A stretch of DNA of 64,000 nt. Source: an uncultured Christensenella sp. GTDB lineage: Bacteria; Bacillota; Clostridia; Christensenellales; Borkfalkiaceae. The notes under the pieces were generated by a model. The model was given only the letters and a program-made list of their open reading frames with translations. It ran no database searches and was not told the origin of the DNA. The position numbers and the translations under genes were made by a program. Positions 22,719 to 30,866 of this stretch are shown here, one piece after another. The stretch's first letter is position 1, and each line of letters opens with the position of its first letter. The DNA is taken from contig CAJTJC010000004.1 in assembly GCA_910576655.1 (NCBI GenBank), positions 62,001 to 126,000 of the forward strand, written 5' to 3'.

Positions 22719-24057
22719 TTCCGAATATTTGCGTCCCGAAATTATGGACGTTTTACGCGCCTTCGACTGCGAGGAAGAGCATTTCACTCATTACTTCGAG
22801 TACGCCGGCGGCAAGTTTTTCAATTCAATAGAGTACGGCGGAGGGTTTTACGACTTCGAGAACGAGGCGGAGGCTGAAACCGAGCTGATTTTCAGGCGCC
22901 TTGCAAAGCGGTATTGCAAGCTTGCCTTTTATAAGGTAATTTCAAAATTCAAGGGCGGGCTTGTATGGGGCGCGCTTACGGGAATAAGACCTACCAAGCT
23001 CGCGTATGCCGAGCAGGCGGAGGGGCGCGATTTTAAAGACCTTTTTAAAGAAATGGACGTAACCGCGCGTAAAACCGAGCTTGTCGGCCGAATACTCGAA
23101 ACGCAGAATGGCATTTACGGCAAAGGCGGGGTTGACCTTTTTATCAGTATACCGTTTTGCCCGACTAAGTGCGATTACTGCTCGTTTATCACCGCGCCCG
23201 TTTCCGCCACGCGTGAATATATCGACGGATATATCGACTGTCTCGTGCGCGAAATCGAGTCGGTAAAGCCATACCTTAAAAACCTTAAAAGCATTTATAT
23301 AGGCGGCGGAACGCCGTTCGTTTTAAGCGTTGACGATTTGCGGCGCGTATATACCGCTTTGGACGGATTAAACGCAGTCGAATACACCGTCGAGGCGGGC
23401 AGACCCGACGTATTTTCCGAGGAAAAGCTTGACCTTTCAAAGCGCTTCGGGGTTACGCGTATATGCGTAAATCCGCAATCCTTTAACGACGGTACGCTTG
23501 TTGCGATTGGCAGAAGACACACCGCCGCGCAGACGGTGGAGGCGTACCGCCTTGCCGAAAAATACGGGTTTGACGTCAACCTCGATTTAATTGCGGGTCT
23601 TGCGGACGAAACGGTGTCGGACTTCGAAAAATCGCTGCGCGCCGCAACGGAGCTAAACCCCGCAAACGTGACCGTGCATACGCTTTCGTTAAAGTCGGGC
23701 GCGAAATTGAAAGAGCGCGTTAAACGGCTGAATATCGCAGGCATTTCCGATATGGTGGATTTGTCCGATAAGCTGCTTACGGCTGCGGGATATTCGCCAT
23801 ATTATCTGTACAGACAAAAGTATCAGGCGGGCGGGCTTGAAAACGTCGGTTGGTGCAAGACGGGCAAGGCGTGCGCGTACAATATCGGCGTTATGGAAGA
23901 GGTTTCGGATAATATTGCCGTCGGCGCGAACGCAATTTCCAAAAAGCTTTTCGGCGGCGACCGTATCGAGCGGTACGCAACCCCCAAGGATTTACCTACC
24001 TATATAAACAAAATAGACAGAATAATAGAGGAAAGGGAGAAACTTTTCAATGAGTGA
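22705..24057 (+). CDS. hemZ: HemZ-type radical SAM coproporphyrinogen dehydrogenase-like enzyme
   Basis: A 450-residue protein. A 140-residue N-terminal domain typical of HemZ (GALTGIRPTKLAY), then the radical SAM site FISIPFCPTKCDYCSF (C152, C156, C159), IYIGGGTP and VEAGRPDVFSEEKL, characteristic of the HemZ group of HemN-like proteins. HemN oxidises coproporphyrinogen III without oxygen; the true reaction of HemZ in organisms lacking other heme genes is uncertain. Start 22705 overlaps the MBL gene by 14 bases; an upstream frame extension lies within that gene. Confidence 0.9.
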   Translation: MLNTNSEYLRPEIMDVLRAFDCEEEHFTHYFEYAGGKFFNSIEYGGGFYDFENEAEAETELIFRRLAKRYCKLAFYKVISKFKGGLVWGALTGIRPTKLAYAEQAEGRDFKDLFKEMDVTARKTELVGRILETQNGIYGKGGVDLFISIPFCPTKCDYCSFITAPVSATREYIDGYIDCLVREIESVKPYLKNLKSIYIGGGTPFVLSVDDLRRVYTALDGLNAVEYTVEAGRPDVFSEEKLDLSKRFGVTRICVNPQSFNDGTLVAIGRRHTAAQTVEAYRLAEKYGFDVNLDLIAGLADETVSDFEKSLRAATELNPANVTVHTLSLKSGAKLKERVKRLNIAGISDMVDLSDKLLTAAGYSPYYLYRQKYQAGGLENVGWCKTGKACAYNIGVMEEVSDNIAVGANAISKKLFGGDRIERYATPKDLPTYINKIDRIIEEREKLFNE

Positions 24058-25207
24058 AGAAATCGAAAATAAAGAGCAGCCGCAGGTAAACTTTTACAGG
24101 CTGGACAAAACCAAACCGTATAAAACCGTAAGTGCGGCAGCCACGTCAAGGGCTTACATATTTTTAATAATTTTTGCCGTGGTTTTTCTTGTGTCGGACG
24201 CGGTGTTTACGGTGGTATATTCATTATCGGGCGATGCCGCTATCGACGTAACTGCGATTATCGCCCCCGTTTTTCTTGCCGCTATGGGCTTTTTCTTTTT
24301 AGGGCTTGGCATATATTTTCACAAAAGGCGAAAAAGATTGACAGGCGAGGAAAGCGAGCTTTTAAGCGATTGCACCTTGACCGACGGACGCATAACCGAA
24401 TACAGGTGCGTTGAAAGCAGTCATACGGACGGTTCGCATACGACGTATTTTGTCGAGTTAGAATATGTCTTTTTCGACAGAGACCTTACAGCGCGCAGCG
24501 GTAAATACAGTGCGACGTACGGTTACGAGCCTCAGTTTTACAAAGGGCAATATTTAATGATTGCTTTCAATGCAACCGACAGCCTTATTTTAAGCGAGTT
24601 TACGCTCGAAAAAGAGGACGAAAAGCGGTTTTTTCAAAACGAAAGCAGTCGTTCGGACGACGATTTCGACGGTATCACCGGCGAACTTATCGACGTCGAT
24701 TTAAAAAAGCGCGTCAAAGATTATCATTATTCCGTAGTATTGTTCTGGGCGGCGTTTGCGGTGTTCGTTTTTAATTTGGCTTATATCGTTCCTATAAGTA
24801 TATTCGTTGCGCCGCAGTTTGATTTTAAATGGATTGTGCCCGACGTAATCGCGCTTATATTCCTTTATTTAATGCCAGTAATACTTTTCGGCGTTTCAGC
24901 ATATCTTTTAAAAAAATATTTCGTGGCGTCGTCGCATTTTAAGAAAATAATGCGTAGCAGACCTTATTTCACTTTCGGTAAAGTGTTCGCGTCGGAAAAG
25001 ACGTATCGCGGCAGCGCGCGTAAAAAAGCATTTTATTGCTATATCGATAAATGGGGCGAGCGGCATACCGAGGTAGTAACGTCGTACGTTTATCGCGCAA
25101 GAATACAGGGAGAGGACTACGATGTTTTAGTGGCGTATACTTCCGCAGGCGATTCTACAATAATTACCGAGTGTGTATTATGCGCGGAAGAAGAGGAAAA
25201 TGAATAA
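24050..25207 (+). CDS. Membrane protein with two DUF3592-like halves
   Basis: A 385-residue protein with four hydrophobic segments (about 32-54, 67-88, 226-250, 264-292). Between and after them lie two soluble beta-rich parts, each resembling DUF3592 (SDCTLTDGRITEYRCVESS and TFGKVFASEKTYRGSARKK), which suggests internal duplication. Function unknown. GGGAG precedes the ATG, which overlaps the hemZ end by 8 bases. Ends in an acidic EEEENE tail. Confidence 0.7.
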   Translation: MSEEIENKEQPQVNFYRLDKTKPYKTVSAAATSRAYIFLIIFAVVFLVSDAVFTVVYSLSGDAAIDVTAIIAPVFLAAMGFFFLGLGIYFHKRRKRLTGEESELLSDCTLTDGRITEYRCVESSHTDGSHTTYFVELEYVFFDRDLTARSGKYSATYGYEPQFYKGQYLMIAFNATDSLILSEFTLEKEDEKRFFQNESSRSDDDFDGITGELIDVDLKKRVKDYHYSVVLFWAAFAVFVFNLAYIVPISIFVAPQFDFKWIVPDVIALIFLYLMPVILFGVSAYLLKKYFVASSHFKKIMRSRPYFTFGKVFASEKTYRGSARKKAFYCYIDKWGERHTEVVTSYVYRARIQGEDYDVLVAYTSAGDSTIITECVLCAEEEENE

Positions 25208-25209
25208 AT

Positions 25210-25242
25210 AAAACAGCTCCGTGTTAAACACGGAGCTGTTTT
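25210..25242. terminator. Bidirectional terminator
   Basis: AAAACAGCTCCGTG (25210-25223) pairs with CACGGAGCTGTTTT (25229-25242) around TTAAA. It serves the membrane protein gene on + and the XRE gene on -, overlapping the latter's stop codon. Confidence 0.9.
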
Positions 25243-25444
25243 AATCTTCCAGACCTAAAAGATAGTCAACGCTTATTTCAAAAAATTTAGCAATATTAAT
25301 TAGCATTTCAATATTAGGTTCGGCGCGCCCGCTTTCCCAATCGCAAATACTGCTATTTGTTGTTTTTAGCTCAACTGCAAGTTGTTTTTGGCTTAAATTC
25401 TTGCTGTTGCGCAGTTCTTTTAATCGTTCTAATTTTTTAGTCAT
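25241..25444 (-). CDS. Small XRE-family repressor
   Basis: A 67-residue Cro/C1-type helix-turn-helix protein and nothing else: LRNSKNLSQKQLAVELKTTNSSICDWESGRAEPNIEMLINIAKFF with the usual SVDYLLGL end. Divergent from the gene at 25547. Three matching palindromes lie between them, so it probably represses both genes. Its -10 box (25451-25456) ends 6 bases before the ATG and there is no binding site, which predicts a leaderless mRNA, as known for phage lambda cI from PRM. Confidence 0.9.
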   Translation of the reverse strand: MTKKLERLKELRNSKNLSQKQLAVELKTTNSSICDWESGRAEPNIEMLINIAKFFEISVDYLLGLED

Positions 25445-25450
25445 AAACTA

Positions 25451-25531
25451 ATTATAGGATATTTTCCTAAAAAATACTTGACATTAGGAAATATTCCTAA
25501 TATAATAATTAAAAAATAGGAATATATCCTA
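25451..25531. promoter_or_regulatory. Divergent promoter region with three 15-bp operators
   Basis: Palindromes TAGGATATTTTCCTA (25455-25469), TAGGAAATATTCCTA (25485-25499) and TAGGAATATATCCTA (25517-25531), centres 30 and 32 bp apart (about three helical turns). Rightward promoter: TTGACA (25478-25483), 17 bases, TATAAT (25501-25506), both consensus; operator 2 fills the spacer exactly. Leftward promoter: TATAAT read on the - strand at 25456-25451 with a weak -35; operator 1 overlaps it. Operator 3 lies just downstream of the rightward start. The arrangement implies cooperative repression in both directions. Confidence 0.88.
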
Positions 25532-25546
25532 ATCGAGAGGTAAAAT

Positions 25547-25813
25547 ATGGAACATTCGGTTATTGAACTTATATTAAAATCAGATGAAACTATAAATGAT
25601 GGGTTGCAGGCGGATAAAACTTACTGCAAAGCTTCGGAAAAAGCGTCAAAGCTTTACGAAAAGTTAAGGGCAACACTCTCTGAGGAGCAAAAAGACTGGT
25701 TTGACAGATTTCTTGACTGGGAGGCGGAACAAGAGGAAGTCAAAAAAAGAAAAATTTTCGCTTGCGGCGTAAAATACGGCGTGCGGCTGGTTGCCGAGTG
25801 TATGTTCGATTAA
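25547..25813 (+). CDS. DUF6809-like small helical protein
   Basis: An 88-residue, wholly helical protein: YCKASEKASKLYEKLRATLSEEQKDWFDRFLDWEAEQ, then FACGVKYGVRLVAECMF. The pattern agrees with the DUF6809 family of small Clostridial proteins of unknown function. Transcribed from a perfect consensus promoter under the three operators; GAGAGG precedes the ATG. Confidence 0.65.
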   Translation: MEHSVIELILKSDETINDGLQADKTYCKASEKASKLYEKLRATLSEEQKDWFDRFLDWEAEQEEVKKRKIFACGVKYGVRLVAECMFD

Positions 25814-25846
25814 TTAAAGAAAATTTGTAAAGCTTGTCTAAATCGT

Positions 25847-25958
25847 TTGCTATTTTTTTGTTGTTGTGCTATTATATTCTCGTTACGGATACAAAGCAGT
25901 GCGAATACTCAACGGCTTGCTTTGTTTCCCGCAAATATTCCATAGGAGGATAAAGTAA
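25847..25958 (+). promoter_or_regulatory. rpsO promoter and structured leader (candidate S15 autoregulatory RNA)
   Basis: TTGCTA (25847-25852), 17 bases, TATTAT (25870-25875). In the leader ACAAAGCA (25891-25898) pairs with TGCTTTGT (25918-25925), and GGA/TCC extends the helix across a T-T mismatch, enclosing a 19-base loop. S15 mRNA leaders in several bacterial groups bind S15; this helix is a candidate. It ends before the AGGAGG binding site of rpsO. Confidence 0.55.
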
Positions 25959-26213
25959 ATGGAAAAGCAAGAGATTATCGCAAAATACGCTTTAAAGGAA
26001 GGCGACACGGGTTCGCCCGAGGTTCAGATTGCGCTTTTAACCGAACGCATCAATCACCTTAACGAGCATCTTAAAGAGCATATTCACGACAATCACTCGC
26101 GTCGCGGACTTCTTAAAATGGTAGGCCGCCGTCGCGGACTTTTGGACTATTTAAAGAGCAAGGATATCGAGAGATACCGTTCGATTATTGCTGCTTTGAA
26201 TTTGAGAAAGTAA
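25959..26213 (+). CDS. rpsO: 30S ribosomal protein S15
   Basis: An 84-residue protein, close to the normal ~88. Family signatures: DTGSPEVQIALLTERINHLNEHL, then HDNHSRRGLLKMVGRRRGLLDYL, the 16S rRNA-binding helices. Followed by a terminator and pnp, the standard rpsO-pnp order. Confidence 0.98.
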   Translation: MEKQEIIAKYALKEGDTGSPEVQIALLTERINHLNEHLKEHIHDNHSRRGLLKMVGRRRGLLDYLKSKDIERYRSIIAALNLRK

Positions 26214-26219
26214 TTTTAA

Positions 26220-26250
26220 AAAGGGCGCTTGATTTTTGCGCCCTTTTTTA
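26220..26250 (+). terminator. Intrinsic terminator after rpsO
   Basis: AAAGGGCGC (26220-26228) pairs with GCGCCCTTT (26238-26246), with a T run. Confidence 0.85.
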
Positions 26251-26263
26251 ATGATTAAACCGT

Positions 26264-26281
26264 CTGTAACGGGAGTTACAG
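26264..26281 (+). promoter_or_regulatory. Leader hairpin of pnp
   Basis: CTGTAAC (26264-26270) pairs with GTTACAG (26275-26281) around GGGA. It precedes AAAGGAG and the pnp ATG. In E. coli the pnp leader hairpin is an RNase III/PNPase autoregulation site; the same role here is inference. Confidence 0.5.
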
Positions 26282-26312
26282 GCACAAGAACAGAAAAGAA
26301 AAGGAGTTAACA

Positions 26313-28409
26313 ATGAACAATTACAAACAATTCAGCTTTCAAGTAGGCGGACGCGAAGTCGTTGTCGAAACCGGCAAATATGCCGAGCAAGCTAACGGCG
26401 CGTGTCTCGTGCGCTGCGGCGAAACCGCGGTAATGGTTTCCGTGTGTATGTCGGCTGCGCCCCGCGAGGGAATGGATTTCTTCCCCTTGCAGGTTGACTA
26501 CGAAGAGAAGATGTATTCCGTCGGTAAAATTCCCGGCGGCTTCAAAAAGCGCGAGGGCAGGGCAAGCGACAAGGCTATACTGACTTCGAGACTTATTGAC
26601 AGACCTCTGCGCCCGCTGTTCCCGAAAGGGCTTTTCAACGACGTAGTAGTAATCGCGCAGGCAATGTCGGTTGAACCCGACGTCTCGCCCGAGCCTCTTG
26701 CAATGATAGGCTCGTCGATAGCGCTTGCTATTTCCGATATTCCCTGGGCGGGGCCCACGGGTTCGGTAGTTGTCGGACTTGTGGACGGCAAGTACGTTAT
26801 AAACCCCGACCTTGCGCAGCGCGAAAAGAGCAGAATACACTTGAACCTTGCGGGCACGAAGGACGCAATTTTAATGATTGAAGCGGGCGCGGACGAGGTT
26901 ACCAACGACGAAATGGTCGGCGCAATCACCTTCGGCTTCGAGGAAATTAAAAAGATTTGCCGCTTTATCGAGGATACGATTGTTCCCGCAGTCGGCAAAA
27001 CCAAAAAGGAAATCGAGCTCTATCACATTCCCGAAGAGCTTGACAAGGCTGTACGCGCTTACGCCGATAAGAAAATCGATTGGGCAATCGAAACCTTCGA
27101 CAGACAAGAAAGAGAGGTTCGCCAGAACGAGGCGGAGGCAGAGGTGCTTGCTCACTTTGCGGACATTTATCCCGACAACACCCGCGAAATTAAGGACAGC
27201 CTTTACTACCTTACAAAGGAAAAGGTACGCGCAAAAATATTCGACAAGGGTATCCGTCCCGACGGCAGAGGACTTAAAGACGTTCGCCCTATCTGGTGCG
27301 AAAGAAGCGTTCTTCCCCGCGTACACGGCTCAGCCGTGTTCACCCGCGGACAGACGCAGACCTTAACTTCCTGTACGCTCGGTATGCTTACCGACGCTCA
27401 GAAGCTGGAAGGACTTGACGAGGAAACGAGCAAGAGATATATGCACCACTACAACTTCCCCGGCTACTGCACGGGCGAGGCTAAGGCGCTGCGTTCCCCC
27501 GGCAGGCGCGAAATAGGTCACGGCGCACTTGCAGAGCGCGCGCTCATTCCCGTACTTCCCGACGAAAATTCGTTCCCCTATGCGATAAGAGTGGTCAACG
27601 ACATCATGTCGTCTAACGGTTCTTCGTCCATGGCTTCGGTCTGCGGCTCGACAATGGCGCTTATGGACGCGGGCGTGCCCATTAAGGCGCCCGTTGCAGG
27701 CGTCGCTATGGGACTTATCAAAAATCAGGAAACGGGCGCGTTCAAGGTTTTGACGGATATACAGGGTCTTGAAGACTTCCTCGGCGATATGGACTTCAAG
27801 GTTGCTGGTACAGTAAACGGCATCACCGCAATTCAGATGGATATTAAAATTAAGGGCATTTCCGAAGAGATTATGCACACTGCAATCAATCAGGCGAACG
27901 AGGGCAGACAGTTCATACTGTCCAAGATGCTCGAAGTCGTTCCCGAGGTCTCGCCCGAGCTTTCGCAGTATGCGCCTAAAATTCTGTTCTTCGAAATCAA
28001 TCCCGATAAAATCGGCGACGTTATCGGCAAGCAGGGCTGCGTAATCAAGAAGATTATGGAAGAGACGGGCACCGAAATCGAATTCAACAGCGACGACAGC
28101 GGCAGGGGCTACGTTTCCACAGTAGGACCTATCGAAAACGCGGAAAAGGCAAAGGCAATCATTCTGAACATCGCGCACGACCCCGAGGTCGGCGATATGT
28201 TCGTCGGAACTGTCGTCAGAATTATGAATTTCGGCGCTTTCGTAGAGTTTGCCCCCGGCAAGGACGGTATGATTCACATTTCCAAGCTTTCGGACAAGCG
28301 CGTCGAAAAGGTTGAGGACGTAGTCAAAATCGGCGACGTCGTAAAGGTTGAAATAATCAAAATCGGCGACAAGGGCATCGACCTCAAATTGCTTGAAAAG
28401 CTTTCCTAA
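26313..28409 (+). CDS. pnp: Polynucleotide phosphorylase
   Basis: A 698-residue 3'-5' phosphorolytic exoribonuclease of the RNA degradation machinery. Order: first RNase PH domain (about 10-140), helical linker, second RNase PH domain with FPYAIRVVNDIMSSNGSSSMASVCG, KH domain (KIGDVIGKQGCVIKKI, about 565), and S1 domain (FVGTVVRIMNFGAFVEF, about 630). Full length, with AAAGGAG before the ATG. Confidence 0.98.
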   Translation: MNNYKQFSFQVGGREVVVETGKYAEQANGACLVRCGETAVMVSVCMSAAPREGMDFFPLQVDYEEKMYSVGKIPGGFKKREGRASDKAILTSRLIDRPLRPLFPKGLFNDVVVIAQAMSVEPDVSPEPLAMIGSSIALAISDIPWAGPTGSVVVGLVDGKYVINPDLAQREKSRIHLNLAGTKDAILMIEAGADEVTNDEMVGAITFGFEEIKKICRFIEDTIVPAVGKTKKEIELYHIPEELDKAVRAYADKKIDWAIETFDRQEREVRQNEAEAEVLAHFADIYPDNTREIKDSLYYLTKEKVRAKIFDKGIRPDGRGLKDVRPIWCERSVLPRVHGSAVFTRGQTQTLTSCTLGMLTDAQKLEGLDEETSKRYMHHYNFPGYCTGEAKALRSPGRREIGHGALAERALIPVLPDENSFPYAIRVVNDIMSSNGSSSMASVCGSTMALMDAGVPIKAPVAGVAMGLIKNQETGAFKVLTDIQGLEDFLGDMDFKVAGTVNGITAIQMDIKIKGISEEIMHTAINQANEGRQFILSKMLEVVPEVSPELSQYAPKILFFEINPDKIGDVIGKQGCVIKKIMEETGTEIEFNSDDSGRGYVSTVGPIENAEKAKAIILNIAHDPEVGDMFVGTVVRIMNFGAFVEFAPGKDGMIHISKLSDKRVEKVEDVVKIGDVVKVEIIKIGDKGIDLKLLEKLS

Positions 28410-28416
28410 AACTACA

Positions 28417-28443
28417 AAACGGCTGCGGTAACCGCAGCCGTTT
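28417..28443. terminator. Bidirectional terminator between pnp and cwlD-like gene
   Basis: AAACGGCTGCG pairs with CGCAGCCGTTT around GTAAC, with T runs on both strands. Serves two convergent genes. Confidence 0.9.
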
Positions 28444-28447
28444 ATTT

Positions 28448-29137
28448 TTACGAATAGAACGCAACCGCACCTTTGAAAATGGCGTACGCAATCGCCTTCT
28501 GATACTCGGCGGTGATAAGTTGCGCTTCGTCAAGCGCGTTCGAAAGAAATCCGCATTCAACTAAAATAGAGGGGTTGGGCGTGCATTTAAGCATATAGTA
28601 ATCGCCTACAAGCGGCGTATTCTGCTTGACGCACTCCTTCATTTCGTTAAGGCTGTTTTGCACGCAATCGGCGAAAATTTTGCCGTATTCGCTGCCCTTG
28701 TCGAAGAATACCTGCGCGCCACGCCGCGACGGAATGGGGCAGTAATTCTGGTGTATGGATATAACCATATCGGCGTTGTTTTCCTCGATAATCTGTTTGC
28801 GCTTTTTCATATCGCGCATTTTAAAGCCCTTCGTGCTCGTGCCGTAAAGCCCGCCCTGCGTGGTGCGCGTAAGCACGGCGTTGAAACCCGCGTCGGCAAA
28901 GTATCCGCGCAGATACTTTGCGATGTACAGGTTAATTTCGCTTTCCTTGGTCTTGGTGGAAATGCCCAGAACGCCCGCGTCTATTCCGCCGTGACCCGCG
29001 TCGATAACCACCGTTCTCAGCCCGTCGTGCGACGCGGACGACGCGACGGCGCCCGCGCAAATTCCGAAGATTGCGCCGCCGACCAAAACGGCGCAGCAAA
29101 TTATAAGCAAACTCTTTTTAACGATAAACAATTTCAC
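28448..29137 (-). CDS. cwlD: N-acetylmuramoyl-L-alanine amidase, CwlD-like
   Basis: A 229-residue Amidase_3 enzyme with an N-terminal membrane anchor or signal (about 8-31). Zinc and catalytic residues: H49 in DAGHGG, a Glu in KESEINL (65 or 67), H129 in SIHQN and E194 in VECGFLSN. CwlD removes the peptide from muramic acid during formation of spore cortex muramic lactam; length and lack of extra domains fit CwlD rather than a vegetative amidase. GTG start, no obvious binding site. The CwlD role also fits the sporulation genes elsewhere in the window. Confidence 0.85.
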   Translation of the reverse strand: MKLFIVKKSLLIICCAVLVGGAIFGICAGAVASSASHDGLRTVVIDAGHGGIDAGVLGISTKTKESEINLYIAKYLRGYFADAGFNAVLTRTTQGGLYGTSTKGFKMRDMKKRKQIIEENNADMVISIHQNYCPIPSRRGAQVFFDKGSEYGKIFADCVQNSLNEMKECVKQNTPLVGDYYMLKCTPNPSILVECGFLSNALDEAQLITAEYQKAIAYAIFKGAVAFYS

Positions 29138-29156
29138 GGTATATACTACGATACGA

Positions 29157-29186
29157 TTGATTTTTTTATTCGTTATGTGCTATAAT
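29157..29186 (+). promoter_or_regulatory. Promoter of mrnC
   Basis: TTGATT (29157-29162), 18-base spacer, and an extended -10, TGCTATAAT (TATAAT at 29181-29186). Confidence 0.6.
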
Positions 29187-29220
29187 TATATAAGAAAAAT
29201 TAGCGGGAAACAGGCGAAAC

Positions 29221-29610
29221 GTGTTTGATTTATTAACTACAATCACCGAAAAGGAAGCAAGAATTTTAAGCCCCGTAACGCTTGCGTTCGTGGGCGACGC
29301 GGTGTATTCGCTGTACGTTCGCGAACGGTTAGTGCTTACTACCGATTTCAATACGGGCACGCTGCAAAAGCTGACCTCTGTCGAGGTTTCAGCCCACGGT
29401 CAGAGCGAACTGCTTGAAAAAATTCAGCCCCTGTTCACCGAAGAGGAAAACGATATTTTCAAGCGCGGCAGAAACGCGAAAAAATCCACGCGCAGCAAAA
29501 GCGCAAGCGTGGCTGAATATAATCGCTCGACGGGGTTCGAGGCGGTTTTGGGCTATCTGTACCTCACGGGTCAGTATCAAAGAATTTCCCGACTTTTGGA
29601 AGCTTTATGA
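29221..29610 (+). CDS. mrnC: Mini-ribonuclease III
   Basis: A 129-residue RNase III catalytic domain without a dsRNA-binding domain: LAFVGDAVYSLYVRERL (22-37, metal-binding Asp26), NAKKSTRSKSASVAEY and STGFEAVLGYLYLTG (catalytic Glu). Mini-III matures 23S rRNA in Firmicutes. GTG start; no alternative Met gives a full domain. Order mrnC-rlmB-sigH is standard in Clostridia and Bacilli (which often also carry yacP). Confidence 0.93.
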   Translation: MFDLLTTITEKEARILSPVTLAFVGDAVYSLYVRERLVLTTDFNTGTLQKLTSVEVSAHGQSELLEKIQPLFTEEENDIFKRGRNAKKSTRSKSASVAEYNRSTGFEAVLGYLYLTGQYQRISRLLEAL

Positions 29611-30320
29611 AGACGGAAGGACGCAACGCAGTTTCGGAGCTGCTTAAAACCGATAAAAACATTGAAAAAATAATGATAGAAAAGGACGTGCAGGGCTCGC
29701 TTAAAAGCATTTTTGCCGAGGCGCGCAAAAGGGGCGTTCGCGTGCAGTTCGTCGAAAGACGCGCGCTGGATAAGCTAAGCGCCGAAAAGCGGCATCAGGG
29801 CGTAATTGCGTTCACCTCGGACTTCAATTATTCTACGCTTGACGACGTTATATCTTCCAAAACGGAAAACGGCTTTATTATCCTCTGCGACGGAATAGAG
29901 GACGTTCATAATCTCGGCTCGATTATCCGCGTAGCCGAATGTGCGGGCGCCGACGGCGTCGTTATACCCGCAAACAATTCCGCAAGCGTTACAGAGGCTG
30001 TCGTCCGCATTTCCGCGGGCGCTGCGAATCATATAAAGGTAGCAAAGGTTAACTCGCTCAACCGCGCCGTGGACGAGCTTAAAAAAAGAAATTACTGGCT
30101 GTACGCGTTAGAAGCGGACGGTACGAGTATTTACGACGCCGATTTAACGGGCAATATCGCAATAGTAGTCGGCGGCGAGGACAGCGGTGTCAAGCGCCTT
30201 ACGCGCGAGAAATGCGATTTCACGCTATCCATACCCTTAAAGGGCAAGGTTAATTCTCTGAACGCTTCGGTCGCGCTCGGTATAGCCGCATACGAGGCGG
30301 TGAGGAAACGCAATGTCTGA
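29607..30320 (+). CDS. rlmB: TrmH/SpoU-family rRNA 2'-O-methyltransferase (RlmB)
   Basis: A 237-residue SPOUT methyltransferase: substrate-binding N-terminal domain (EGRNAVSELL), linker, then the knotted catalytic domain with ILCDGIEDVHNLGSIIRVAE (motif 1), IAIVVGGEDSGV (motif 2) and IPLKGKVNSLNASVALGIA (motif 3). RlmB methylates G2251 of 23S rRNA in E. coli. ATGA overlap with mrnC. Confidence 0.93.
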   Translation: MKTEGRNAVSELLKTDKNIEKIMIEKDVQGSLKSIFAEARKRGVRVQFVERRALDKLSAEKRHQGVIAFTSDFNYSTLDDVISSKTENGFIILCDGIEDVHNLGSIIRVAECAGADGVVIPANNSASVTEAVVRISAGAANHIKVAKVNSLNRAVDELKKRNYWLYALEADGTSIYDADLTGNIAIVVGGEDSGVKRLTREKCDFTLSIPLKGKVNSLNASVALGIAAYEAVRKRNV

Positions 30321-30864
30321 CGAGCAGCTCGCGCTTGCCTGTCAGGGCGGCGACAAGTCGGCGTGGGAAACGCTGTATACCAAGTATAAGCCCGTCGTTT
30401 TGTGTATTGCGCGCAGGTTCTTTCTGAGCGGCGGCGAAACGGAGGACCTCGTTCAGGAGGGTATGTGCGGGCTGTATTCCGCGGTTACGGGTTTCAGGGC
30501 TGACAGCGGTCGTTTTTCTTCGTACGCGGGCAGGTGCATACACAACCGCATAGTGGACGCGGTTAAAAAAAGCAACGGCGCAAAGCATTCCGCGCTCAAC
30601 AATTTTTTGCCTATTATGGAGGTCGGGGCTCAGTGGGTTTCTGGCGACAACCCCGAGGACGAGCTTATCGGGCGCGAGGAAAAGCACGAGTTTTTGCAAA
30701 AAATGAGCAAGGTACTGTCCTCGCTCGAATTTAAGGCGCTGATTATGTACACGGACGGTATGACCATGTCGGAAATTTCGTCCGCTTTGGGTAAAAACAC
30801 CAAAAGCATAGATAATGCGATAAATCGCGCAAAAAACAAATTACAGAATTTATTAACGGAGTAA
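30313..30864 (+). CDS. sigH: Sigma-70 family factor, SigH-like
   Basis: A 183-residue sigma factor with region 2 (GGETEDLVQEGMCGLYSAV, then FSSYAGRCIHNRIVDAVKK) and region 4 (LSSLEFKALIMYTDGMTMSEISSALGKNTKSIDNAINRAKNKL). Position directly after rlmB identifies it with SigH, the early stationary-phase/sporulation sigma factor; it is shorter than B. subtilis SigH (218 residues). The gene yacP, which often lies between, is missing. Overlaps rlmB by 8 bases. Confidence 0.82.
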   Translation: MSDEQLALACQGGDKSAWETLYTKYKPVVLCIARRFFLSGGETEDLVQEGMCGLYSAVTGFRADSGRFSSYAGRCIHNRIVDAVKKSNGAKHSALNNFLPIMEVGAQWVSGDNPEDELIGREEKHEFLQKMSKVLSSLEFKALIMYTDGMTMSEISSALGKNTKSIDNAINRAKNKLQNLLTE

Positions 30865-30866
30865 AA

